Source: Mesorhizobium temperatum (lineage in GTDB: Bacteria; Pseudomonadota; Alphaproteobacteria; Rhizobiales; Rhizobiaceae). Taken from it: a stretch of 33,130 nt of DNA. The translations under genes were made by a program, and so were the position numbers. Under the pieces are notes generated by a model. It did no database searches and was not told the origin of the DNA. It saw only the letters and a list, made by a program, of their open reading frames with translations. Shown one piece after another: positions 16,159 through 23,254 of this stretch. How positions within the stretch are numbered: position 1 is the stretch's first letter; each line of letters opens with the position of its first letter. The DNA is taken from the NCBI RefSeq assembly GCF_002284575.1, contig NZ_NPKJ01000022.1, forward strand, positions 1 through 33,130, in the 5' to 3' direction.

Positions 16159-16596
16159 ATGAGCGCCACCGGACTCGACGTATTCGACAAGACGCTGCAG
16201 ACCACAAACATCTGGCTCGACGAGATCATGACCGAGATGGGACCGGATCGGCAGGTCGCATGGCATGTTCTTGGAGCGGTGCTCCACGCCCTGCGGGACC
16301 GCATGCAACCGGATCTTGCAGCCCACCTCGGCTCGCAGCTGCCGATCCTCGTGCGCGGCGCCTATTACGACCAATATCAGCCTTCCAAGACCCCTGAGAA
16401 GTTGCGGTCGCTCGACGAGTTTCTAGCCAAAATCAAGGCGGAGCTGGAATTCACCCGACCGGTCGATTCCAAGGATGCATTCAGGGTCGTATCCAAGGTG
16501 CTCGCTCACCATGTGGGAGAGGGCCAGATGATCAAGGTTTGGGAATCCCTGCCGGCAGAAATCAGGCGCGTCGCGGAAGCTCAGCAAGCGGCGTGA
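16159..16596 (+). CDS. DUF2267 domain-containing protein
   Basis: A 145-aa cytoplasmic helical protein that fits DUF2267 over its whole length: an N-terminal DVFDKTLQTTNIWLDEIMTE, the VLGAVLHALRDRM segment, LPILVRGAYYDQYQP, and a second repeat with FRVVSKVLAHHVGEGQM and a final VWESLPAEIRR. DUF2267 proteins contain two similar halves, and both are present. AAAAGGAGG precedes the ATG. The biochemical function is unknown, although the family is frequent near stress genes. It is followed after 44 bp by the second YbhB-type gene, so the two probably form one unit under the EcfG-like promoter. Confidence 0.88.
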   Translation: MSATGLDVFDKTLQTTNIWLDEIMTEMGPDRQVAWHVLGAVLHALRDRMQPDLAAHLGSQLPILVRGAYYDQYQPSKTPEKLRSLDEFLAKIKAELEFTRPVDSKDAFRVVSKVLAHHVGEGQMIKVWESLPAEIRRVAEAQQAA

Positions 16597-16640
16597 ACAG
16601 CGCCAGATCTCGGCAGTAACGCTTCTTTGAGGAAATAGAA

Positions 16641-17105
16641 ATGCCACTCACCCTTATCAGCCCGGCGTTCCCGGCTGGCGGGAAAATCCCTGAAAGGTAT
16701 ACCCGTGACGGCCAGAACGTCTCGCCGCCGCTGAAGTGGTCCGGTGTCCCGGATGGTGCGAAGAGCCTTGTTCTTGTCGTGCAGGATCCCGACGCGCCGA
16801 GCGGGATTTTCGGGCACTGGGCGGTGTTCAATATCCCGCCTGATGCCAGCGAACTCGCCGAGGCGCAAGATGGCAAGCCAGGGCCCTCGGCACTTCGGCA
16901 AGGCACCAACGATTTCGGCAATGCCTATTACGACGGCCCGCAGCCGCCAGTGGGACATGGCGTCCATCATTATCATTTCCGGCTGGCCGCGCTCGACGTG
17001 CCGAGCCTCAGTGTGCCGGGACAGGCGGGCGTGCAGCATGTCTGGAAGGAAGCCCAGAAGCATGCGCTGGAGCAGACCGAGCTGGTCGGAACCTACGCAC
17101 GGTAA
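16641..17105 (+). CDS. YbhB/YbcL family (PEBP) protein, copy 2
   Basis: A 154-aa PEBP-fold protein with the full family signature: LTLISPAFPAGGKIP, GQNVSPPLKW, the pocket motif VQDPDAPSG, GHWAVFNIP, YDGPQPPVGHGVHHYHFRL and a C-terminal ELVGTYAR. DPDAP and HHY are the conserved ligand-pocket elements that copy 1 (12231-12692) has lost, so this is the canonical paralogue. GAGGAAATAG precedes the start. No signal peptide is seen. An intrinsic terminator-like hairpin follows the stop. Confidence 0.92.
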   Translation: MPLTLISPAFPAGGKIPERYTRDGQNVSPPLKWSGVPDGAKSLVLVVQDPDAPSGIFGHWAVFNIPPDASELAEAQDGKPGPSALRQGTNDFGNAYYDGPQPPVGHGVHHYHFRLAALDVPSLSVPGQAGVQHVWKEAQKHALEQTELVGTYAR

Positions 17106-17106
17106 C

Positions 17107-17139
17107 GCCGGGCCGGGTCAGTCCAGTCGCCGGCTTTTT
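17107..17139 (+). terminator. Probable intrinsic terminator after YbhB copy 2
   Basis: A tandem GCCGG (17107-17116) can pair with CCGGC (17130-17134), and TTTTT follows at 17135-17139. The stem is short but GC-only, and it lies directly after the TAA stop of the plus-strand gene and between convergent genes. Confidence 0.6.
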
Positions 17140-18613
17140 ACAGCGCTGCCGGGGCAAGCGGTTCTCGAGCCGGGCCGTGGATAACCGAACCGTTGGCGGC
17201 GAAAATCGAGCCATGGCAAGGACAATCCCAGGTGTTGTCCGCGTTGTTCCAGGTCACGGTGCAGCCCTTGTGGGTGCATGTCGCCGAAACGGGATGCAGT
17301 ACCCCTTCAGTGTCTCTCCACGCCGCGATCTTTTCGTCACCCCTGACGATCACACCGCCCATGCCGGGCACGATGTCGTCGAAGCTTGAGACAATCGATT
17401 GGCTGCCGCCATTCTTATGAAAGTCCTCGGGGTAAGACCGCGCCGGATCGTAGAGTTTTTGCCATGGGCTCGGCCGAGCGCAGATCAAATCCGCGATCAT
17501 CGCGCCTGCGGCTGTTCCATTGGTGATGCCCCAGGCGTTGAATCCCGTGGCGATATGAAAACCGGAGGCTTTGTCCGGATCGGGTTCGCCGGCATACGGA
17601 ACTCTATCGGCCGTATCATAGTCCTCGTTACACCAGCGCCACGCACCGTCCCCAACTGGAAGGCTCATTCTTGCCCATTGTTCCAGTTCGACGAACCGAT
17701 TCGCCACGTCGCCGTCCTGGCCCGTGTCAAACTTGGGGCCGAGCGCGACCAGCAGCGGGCCTTCGGCATCGCGGCCGGTGCGGATGGAATGCGTCGGATC
17801 GTCGATGCCGATGAACATGCCGTCGACAGCAAGAGGGTCATCGATCCGAAACGCCATGGCAGTGTGGCAGCGCGGCTGGGTCCGGTTCGCCATACCGACG
17901 GGGCTCTTCACCGTCATGTTGGTGGCGACAACCACATGCTCGGCGTGAACGGTTCCGCTGTCGGTGACGACGCGCCAGCGGCTTGCCTCGCCGATCGAGA
18001 TCGCGCGGCTGTTTTCGAAAATCCGTCCGCCACGGGCCGTCACGGCTTGAGCCAGGCCAACCAGATACATCGCCGGATTGAACTGCGCCTGGTCGGAAAA
18101 ACGCAAAGCGGCAGCCGTTTCGAAAGGCAGCGGCGCGCGCTCGAGAACATCGGCGTCCAGCCCAACTTGGCGCGCGGCCTCTGCCTCGGCCACGATCTCC
18201 GCGCGCTGGCTTGCATCGCAGGTGTAGGTATAGGCGTCCTTGTTCTCGAGATCGCAGGGGATTGCATAATTGCGAACCGATTCCCGGATCTGGACTGCGC
18301 CGGCGGAGTTCGCATCGGCATAGGCTTGCGCCAGTTCCCGCCCGAAAGTGTCGATGAGATGGCGATAGATCAGCGCGTGCTGCGTCGTGATCTTGGCCGT
18401 CGAGCGGCCGGTCACCTGGCCGCCTGTCCGCAGGCCTTCGACGACGATCACCGACCGACCGGCCTCGCAAAGGCGAAGCGCCGTCGTGAGCCCGACAATC
18501 CCGGCACCCACGACAACGGCCTCCGCATGGATCGAGCCCTCGAGCGGGGGATAGTTCGTAGCGGTGGCTGCCGCCACCCAACAGCTTCCCGGTTTTCCCG
18601 AAAGAATGGCCAT
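17138..18613 (-). CDS. FAD-dependent oxidoreductase fused to a C-terminal Rieske [2Fe-2S] domain
   Basis: A 491-aa two-domain redox protein. The N-terminal part is a DAO-type FAD oxidoreductase with the dinucleotide motif VVVGAGIVGLTTALRL and VTGRSTAKITTQH. The C-terminal part is a Rieske domain whose cluster ligands are Cys446 and His448 (CTHKGC) and Cys464 and His467 (CPCHGS). Cys451 and Cys466 could form the usual stabilising disulfide. The N-terminus SCWVAAATATNYPPLEG matches where family members begin. The ATG at 18613 is chosen for that reason, and because a promoter candidate at 18654-18679 would place transcription start near 18647, inside the longer alternative frames (ATG 18649, GTG 18730). 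No good ribosome binding site is visible. The substrate is unknown and no signal peptide is seen. Confidence 0.88.
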   Translation of the reverse strand: MAILSGKPGSCWVAAATATNYPPLEGSIHAEAVVVGAGIVGLTTALRLCEAGRSVIVVEGLRTGGQVTGRSTAKITTQHALIYRHLIDTFGRELAQAYADANSAGAVQIRESVRNYAIPCDLENKDAYTYTCDASQRAEIVAEAEAARQVGLDADVLERAPLPFETAAALRFSDQAQFNPAMYLVGLAQAVTARGGRIFENSRAISIGEASRWRVVTDSGTVHAEHVVVATNMTVKSPVGMANRTQPRCHTAMAFRIDDPLAVDGMFIGIDDPTHSIRTGRDAEGPLLVALGPKFDTGQDGDVANRFVELEQWARMSLPVGDGAWRWCNEDYDTADRVPYAGEPDPDKASGFHIATGFNAWGITNGTAAGAMIADLICARPSPWQKLYDPARSYPEDFHKNGGSQSIVSSFDDIVPGMGGVIVRGDEKIAAWRDTEGVLHPVSATCTHKGCTVTWNNADNTWDCPCHGSIFAANGSVIHGPAREPLAPAAL

Positions 18614-18653
18614 TTCACCGGCGTCCCATGCGCTTCGAGGCATCTCCATCGAC

Positions 18654-18679
18654 AACCCGCGCCGGCGCGAAAACGTTCC
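18654..18679 (-). promoter_or_regulatory. EcfG-like promoter for the FAD/Rieske gene
   Basis: Minus-strand GGAAC (18679-18675), 17 bases, GGTT (18657-18654). Its predicted start is about 34 nt before the ATG at 18613. It lies immediately after the stop codon of the upstream 303-aa gene. Confidence 0.42.
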
Positions 18680-18692
18680 GGATTTACCGTCT

Positions 18693-19604
18693 TTAGTCGT
18701 TGTTTGGCCGTCCGGAAGACACAAACGCACCGGGAAGATGCGAGGTGCAAGCCATCACCCAGGTGATCGCCTCGCGATCGTATTCGTCGCCGGAGCGCCA
18801 ATTCTCGAAGAAAGTGTTCAACCTCCCGATAAGCTCGGGCCAGACGCCGGCGGCCTGCAGGCCCAGCGACACGCCGTAATTGGTGAAGGCGAACTTCGTA
18901 TCGGGCAGCCACGGCGCGCGGCTGAAATAGCCCGGCGGGTCGACCCACATCGTTTCCAAATTCCGCAGCGAACGTTTCGTCTGCGCTTTGGCCCATGGCT
19001 CGGCGGGAAAGAAGTGGGCGAGCCACAGCATCATGCCGAGGCCGAGATCCTGTTCGATGTCGAGGGTGCGCCAGTCGCGCTCCATCAGGTCATGCATCTG
19101 CGCGATCTCGGGCGCCAGTGCGTCTTCATCGAGCATCCGGTAGGAGACGTAACCATCGTAGGCGTCCATGCTGCCGAGACCGTAACCGGGATAAGGACTG
19201 CTCAAATCCTCCTGCATTTTCCAGATCACGCCGCGGCCGGGGATCACGAAGGCCGGATGAATGTCGCGCGCCAGCTCAATGCCGCGCGCGCGGTATTGCG
19301 GTTTCAGATCGCCGAGACGCGCCAAGGCGAACAGCCACATCGCCAGGTAGTGGAAATACTGTCCGTCGCGATATGCCGCTTCGCCGATCCTCAATCCGCG
19401 CGGACGACCGAGCACACGCTCGACCTCCGCCACCAGCCGCTCAGCCTCACCCAGCCAATGTTCCTCGCCGAGCTCCTTGTAAAGCGAGACATAGAGCACG
19501 ACCCCAAAAGCATCGGTCCAGAGATAGCGCAGGCCGTTGGGCCAGATGCCTTCGGCGCGCATCCAGTCGAGTTTTCGCAGGACATAGTCAACGTCGCGCA
19601 GCAT
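18693..19604 (-). CDS. Protein of unknown function, 303 aa, possible alpha/alpha-toroid fold
   Basis: Starts MLRDVDYVLRKLDWMRAEGI, directly after an in-frame TAG, so the start cannot lie further upstream, although no good ribosome binding site is seen. The protein is rich in Trp, Tyr and Gly motifs between helices: WPNGLRYLWTDAFGVVLYV, YRDGQYFHYLAMWLFAL, PAFVIPGRGVIWKM, DLGLGMMLWLAHFF and FTNYGVSLGLQAAGVWP. This repeating helix-loop pattern resembles alpha/alpha-toroid proteins such as glycoside hydrolases or epimerases, but I cannot name a family. No signal peptide or membrane span is clear. It lies just upstream of the FAD/Rieske gene on the same strand and diverges from the PfkB-type kinase gene. 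Confidence 0.75.
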   Translation of the reverse strand: MLRDVDYVLRKLDWMRAEGIWPNGLRYLWTDAFGVVLYVSLYKELGEEHWLGEAERLVAEVERVLGRPRGLRIGEAAYRDGQYFHYLAMWLFALARLGDLKPQYRARGIELARDIHPAFVIPGRGVIWKMQEDLSSPYPGYGLGSMDAYDGYVSYRMLDEDALAPEIAQMHDLMERDWRTLDIEQDLGLGMMLWLAHFFPAEPWAKAQTKRSLRNLETMWVDPPGYFSRAPWLPDTKFAFTNYGVSLGLQAAGVWPELIGRLNTFFENWRSGDEYDREAITWVMACTSHLPGAFVSSGRPNND

Positions 19605-19907
19605 AACGCTGATCTAGAGCCCGAACGGATAAGTATCGGGTGCTCCGGCCTTGGCATGCTTCGGCCCAAGCGGACTGCCGACCGGCTATGTGCGCGTCGC
19701 AGTTGCGAGCATGCGGCATGTCGAGCATGTCTGCCTCCGTTGCGATTAGTCTGGGTCAGATCGCAAACGATCTGGTCGGCGGCGGGTTCCTTGGCCGTCG
19801 CAATAGGCACCAGCGCGTTCCGCCGGCCCGACCCCGGAACCCTCCGTCTGTTCACGAGTTCCTTGGTCAGTCGCTCACTTCCGCACGAAATGGTTGAGGA
19901 GGTTTCA
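19605..19907. other. Divergent intergenic region
   Basis: These 303 bp between the 303-aa gene and the PfkB kinase gene contain no supported gene. The main visible structure is GGAAC ... GTTCC at 19836-19862, which reads as a promoter candidate on both strands. Confidence 0.5.
19836..19862. promoter_or_regulatory. Overlapping, bidirectional EcfG-like promoter motif
   Basis: Plus strand: GGAAC (19836-19840), 16 bases, AGTT (19857-19860), about 48 bases before the kinase start at 19908. Minus strand: GGAAC (19862-19858), 16 bases, GGTT (19841-19838), pointing to the gene starting at 19604 with a long leader of about 230 nt. The two share the same 27 bp because the -35 of each overlaps the -10 of the other. 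Confidence 0.35.
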
Positions 19908-20852
19908 TTGCCGCGCCCGATCGTGCTCTCGCTTGGCAGCATCAATGCCGATCTGCAGTTCGACGCTCAGGGCTCCCTTGGCGATGGCGGCACCGTTAGG
20001 GCCAGCGGCTTCGCCCAACGCGCCGGCGGCAAAGCCGCCAACGTTGCGTATTTCACCCATCGCCTCGGCGTTCCGACGAGGCTTATCGGGCGCGTCGGCG
20101 ACGACCAGTTCGCGGAGATCGCAGTCGGTCCGCTGAAGGCGGCGGAGCTCGACCTCGGGTCCGTCGGCGTCGCCCGCGACGTCCCGACTGGCATTGCCAT
20201 CGTGGCGGTTCCGAAGGACGGCACGAAAGCCATTCTATCCGCGTCCAATGCCAACATGTCCTGGAATGACGCGGCCGTTGACCACGTCGTGGCAGCCATC
20301 AGGAATTCTCCTGATCGATCGATACTCGTTGCTGACTTTGAAATTCCCTTGCCAGTCCTGAATGCCGCCTTCGCGACAGCGCAAGAACGTGGGTTCAGAG
20401 TCCTGGTCGACCCGACATTCGCCGACCAAATCGATCGGTCGCAACTCTGTCGCTTCTGCGCGATTACGCCAAACCAGCAGGAGGCTTCGGATCTGCTTGG
20501 CCTGCCGATCGCCACCAATGACGATGCGGCCCGAGCGGCGCTCCAACTGAATGCGCTCGGGGTGGAGATAGCATGCGTTAAGCTCGAAGACGGTGGCTGC
20601 TTTCTCGCACTGGATCACGACGCAATGCAAATTCTCGCCCCGTCGGTCGATGTGGTCGACAAGACGGGTGCAGGCGACGCGTTTATCGCGGCAATGGCCG
20701 TCGCCTTGCTCGACGGCAAGTCCGCCTACGACGCCGCTTGCTGGGGCGTCGCGGCGTCGGCGATTGCCGTCCGGAAAAAAGGCGCACAGGAATCCTATCC
20801 ATCAATGATGATCGGGTCAGTCGAACGCTGCAACGGACGTGAATTGGTATAG
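19908..20852 (+). CDS. PfkB-family carbohydrate kinase
   Basis: A 314-aa ribokinase/PfkB-fold sugar kinase. The first family signature is AGGKAANVAYFTHRLG, which binds the sugar. The second is DKTGAGDAFIAAM, with catalytic base Asp257 in GAGD and the anion hole beside it. ITPNQQEASDLLG is the usual family segment. The start is taken as TTG at 19908, because TTGAGGAGG sits 5 bases upstream. An ATG at 19890 is in frame but has no such site. The substrate cannot be told from the sequence: ribose, fructose, adenosine-like and other sugars are all possible. It is a single-gene unit with its own promoter candidate. Confidence 0.88.
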   Translation: MPRPIVLSLGSINADLQFDAQGSLGDGGTVRASGFAQRAGGKAANVAYFTHRLGVPTRLIGRVGDDQFAEIAVGPLKAAELDLGSVGVARDVPTGIAIVAVPKDGTKAILSASNANMSWNDAAVDHVVAAIRNSPDRSILVADFEIPLPVLNAAFATAQERGFRVLVDPTFADQIDRSQLCRFCAITPNQQEASDLLGLPIATNDDAARAALQLNALGVEIACVKLEDGGCFLALDHDAMQILAPSVDVVDKTGAGDAFIAAMAVALLDGKSAYDAACWGVAASAIAVRKKGAQESYPSMMIGSVERCNGRELV

Positions 20853-21063
20853 GCTGATGCCATTACTGTTAGGCCGGCGGCCGAAGACTGCGCCCGTTAC
20901 GGCCTGTGGCGAAGGTCACCTGCGCGCGCCCGGCAAAGCCTAAAGAATGGTTCGAGCCACTAGGATGTACCCGCATCCAGTATTTTGGCGATAAACCAAC
21001 TCGTACCTTGTTTTTCCCTGTGCAATTGCCAACCATGGAAATGGATTGATTCGGAGCTTGTCT

Positions 21064-21708
21064 ATGCGTGGACTGCAAGTGGCCCTGGCTGCGGTGATCT
21101 TGAGCACTTCAGTCAGTTCTGGACTTGCCGATGACAATTCTCCCTTTATTTATTTTGCGACCCAAGATCCTTTCACAGAGGGTCTGCCGACGAAGAATGA
21201 TGTCTATGTCTTTGGTGGCGTGTTTGCGAGCGGGGCCTTCGGGGATACGATCAACGTTTTTGGTGCCGACTACACGAACAACTATATAATCGGGGCCGCA
21301 TACGGTCGCGATCTCGTCGATATAGGCGCTGGTTTCGTTCTTGGTGGCGTCACCGGCGCGGCGATAAGGTTTGGCGAAGACGATGATACGTCCGGCGAAC
21401 TTTGGGTCGGAGCGCGACTTCGCCACCAGGGCCTTGTCATTGGTGATTTGGCGATTGCGCCCGCACTGACAGCTGGATTCAGTGCCGTTACAGCCCCTAC
21501 CGAGATCGAGCGCGATCGCGAAATCCGCTACGATGGCGATGCATCATTCCTCGGCTTCGTTGGTGCGGAGCTTTCTTTCAGAGTCAGGCAAGCTCCCAAT
21601 GTCGAACTTGTCTACCAACTCCACCATAGATCCGGCGCCAATGGCACAATTGGCGATATGAAAGAGGGTTCTAATGCGAACACTCTTGGAATCCGATATC
21701 GCTTCTAA
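21064..21708 (+). CDS. Outer-membrane beta-barrel protein resembling lipid A 3-O-deacylase (PagL-like)
   Basis: A 214-aa protein with a signal peptide (MRGLQVALAAVILSTSVSSG, cut near LADD) and a C-terminus ending in Phe after alternating hydrophobic residues (LGIRYRF), the signature of outer-membrane barrels. Several amphipathic strands are visible, such as VYVFGGVFASG, YIIGAAYGRDL and SFLGFVGAELSFRV. Near the end LVYQLHHRSGANG resembles the H-x-S active-site stretch of PagL-type lipid A deacylases (His188, Ser190 here), followed by an acidic residue in MKEGSN. This is suggestive but not proof. The ATG at 21064 has GGAG 8 bases upstream; an in-frame TTG at 21046 is an alternative. It lies alone between the kinase and the LacI regulator. 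Confidence 0.65.
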   Translation: MRGLQVALAAVILSTSVSSGLADDNSPFIYFATQDPFTEGLPTKNDVYVFGGVFASGAFGDTINVFGADYTNNYIIGAAYGRDLVDIGAGFVLGGVTGAAIRFGEDDDTSGELWVGARLRHQGLVIGDLAIAPALTAGFSAVTAPTEIERDREIRYDGDASFLGFVGAELSFRVRQAPNVELVYQLHHRSGANGTIGDMKEGSNANTLGIRYRF

Positions 21709-21984
21709 TGCTCGCTGCTGTCGGTCTTTTGCCTGCGCCCACGTGCCCCGTATTGGGCTCACAGTGAAGACGGCGACACTTTCGTGATAGGTTTGCACGG
21801 GAGATGGCGACCGTGGCTCCAATATGGGATCACTGTGAGCGAAGCAGCCAGGAGAAGGCGGCCGATGGCACTTTCGGAGAACAGGTTCTGCGGCGGTTCG
21901 GCATCGGTCTCAATGCCGATCGGGGCATGATAAACCATTGAAATCTCAGGGCGTGCAGGGTCGTCCTGTCGCGCCATTTCGCAC

Positions 21985-23043
21985 TCACGCTATATCCTTC
22001 AGAGTGTCGAGCGGCCCTTTCAGCGCAGACCTGGGCTGGATCAACTCTGGCGCAATCAGGAAGGTCTGTGGCGTCGTCGTCGGTCCATCGATCAGCTCGA
22101 ACGCCTTCGTAATCATCGCCTCAACATTCTGCCGCACCATGATTACCGAGAAGGGCAGGAAGGAGCCGAACGGATCGTAGTCGTAGCAACCGACGACGAG
22201 CTCACTAAACATCTCCGCCGGCCGGCCCGCCATGAAACGCAGCAGACCTTCCAAATTGATCGACGAATTGATGAACAGCGCGCGCGGCAGCTTGCCATGG
22301 CGTTGGTAAAACGCCTCGAAGGCACGCAAGGTTATATCAGGCGAGTACCCGGAGGACTGCACACCGTCTTCAGGGTCGGCGCCCAGCAGTGCCTTCTTGG
22401 TCGCATGGAAAGCGGCGATGCGTTCGCGGCTGGCGTGGTCGTTGCGGCCGCCAAACAGAAACAGCTCGTCCGGCCGCAGAGGATCATCATTGCCGAAGCG
22501 GCGGATGATTGCTTCCGTCAGCATCCGCGCGCCCTCGTAATTGTCGCTGATCACCGAATGCGCCTTCGCTCCCGGCAGGTCGATGTTGATATGCCTCAGC
22601 CCCGCCGGTTCGCAGACCTCGTGGACGCCGTCCGGATCGGTGGCGCCGACGATGAAGAGCTGGTCGATTGAATAGGAGATCAGCGTCTCCGCGGTCCGCC
22701 GTTCCTCTTCCGGATCGCGGCTGGCGCTAACCACGACCGGGCACTGGCCGCGGCTGCGCACATGCCCCTCAAACGTCTGCGCCATGGACGAGAAGTAGCG
22801 ATTGTCGTGGACGGGCAGCATCAGGCCGACCAGGCCCGATCGCGAGCGTCGCAAGCCTCGCGCCTGCAGATTGGTGGTGTATTGGTGGAGTTCGGCGAGG
22901 CCGAGAATTGTTTGCGCCGTACTTTCCTTGATGCGGCGCTTGCGCCAAGTGCCGTTCAGCACGGCACTCACGGTCGACGGCGAACTGCCCGATAGCACGG
23001 ATAGGTCATAGATCGTCGCCTTCTTCTTGACCCGCTGATCCAT
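21985..23043 (-). CDS. LacI-family transcriptional regulator of the adjacent sugar operon
   Basis: A 352-aa DNA-binding regulator. The N-terminal helix-turn-helix (about residues 8-60) reads ATIYDLSVLSGSSPSTVSAV and is followed by the hinge region LQARGLRRSRSGLVGLMLP. The rest is a periplasmic-binding-protein-like sugar-sensing domain, which would bind the inducer. GGAGGCG lies just before the ATG at 23043. It is divergent from the sugar-binding-protein gene across 211 bp that contain an inverted repeat suited to be its operator. By position it probably represses the operon and its own gene in the absence of the sugar. The inducer is unknown. Confidence 0.92.
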   Translation of the reverse strand: MDQRVKKKATIYDLSVLSGSSPSTVSAVLNGTWRKRRIKESTAQTILGLAELHQYTTNLQARGLRRSRSGLVGLMLPVHDNRYFSSMAQTFEGHVRSRGQCPVVVSASRDPEEERRTAETLISYSIDQLFIVGATDPDGVHEVCEPAGLRHINIDLPGAKAHSVISDNYEGARMLTEAIIRRFGNDDPLRPDELFLFGGRNDHASRERIAAFHATKKALLGADPEDGVQSSGYSPDITLRAFEAFYQRHGKLPRALFINSSINLEGLLRFMAGRPAEMFSELVVGCYDYDPFGSFLPFSVIMVRQNVEAMITKAFELIDGPTTTPQTFLIAPELIQPRSALKGPLDTLKDIA

Positions 23044-23082
23044 CTGGCGCCTCCGGCGCGTCTATTTAGAGCAATATCCCGC

Positions 23083-23111
23083 TTGACGAGAGCTTCTCGA
23101 TGCACAATAGT
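23083..23111 (+). promoter_or_regulatory. Candidate sigma-70 promoter of the sugar operon
   Basis: TTGACG (23083-23088), 17 bases, AATAGT (23106-23111). The -10 box is weak, but it overlaps the first arm of the proposed operator, as expected for a repressed promoter. Confidence 0.35.
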
Positions 23112-23132
23112 TTCTGCACCATCGATTGTGCA
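23101..23132. promoter_or_regulatory. Inverted repeat, candidate LacI-type operator
   Basis: TGCACAAT (23101-23108) and ATTGTGCA (23125-23132) form perfect 8-bp arms separated by 16 bp. It is located between the divergent regulator and transporter genes. The spacer is wider than in a compact LacI operator, so it might instead be two half-sites for a dimer with wide spacing, or a site for another regulator. Confidence 0.45.
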
Positions 23133-23165
23133 AGCGAAAACCGGTGGATGATCGATGGGGAAGTG

Positions 23166-23236
23166 CCCCGTCTCTTTCGGGGAGGTTTCTAACGGCCGCC
23201 GTCGTTCGACGGCCCGAGTGTGTTCCCACTAGGAAC
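23166..23236 (+). promoter_or_regulatory. Leader with three successive short stem-loops
   Basis: Stem 1: CCCCG (23166-23170) / CGGGG (23178-23182). Stem 2: GCCGTC / GACGGC (23198-23213) with a GTTC loop. Stem 3: GTTCC (23222-23226) / GGAAC (23232-23236). All lie in the presumed 5' leader of the sugar-binding-protein gene, ending 6 bases before its ribosome binding site. No T-tract follows any stem. Confidence 0.4.
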
Positions 23237-23254
23237 GTTATGGGAGGAGTACAG

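Noticed and set aside
17399..18766. A 455-codon plus-strand open frame opposite the FAD/Rieske gene
   Set aside because: The minus-strand gene has complete FAD and Rieske motifs, while this frame has none and lacks a ribosome binding site.
18564..19907. The upstream part of the open frame that contains the PfkB kinase, which would give a 762-aa protein
   Set aside because: The first roughly 440 codons are antisense to two real genes, and the kinase has its own start and ribosome binding site at 19908.
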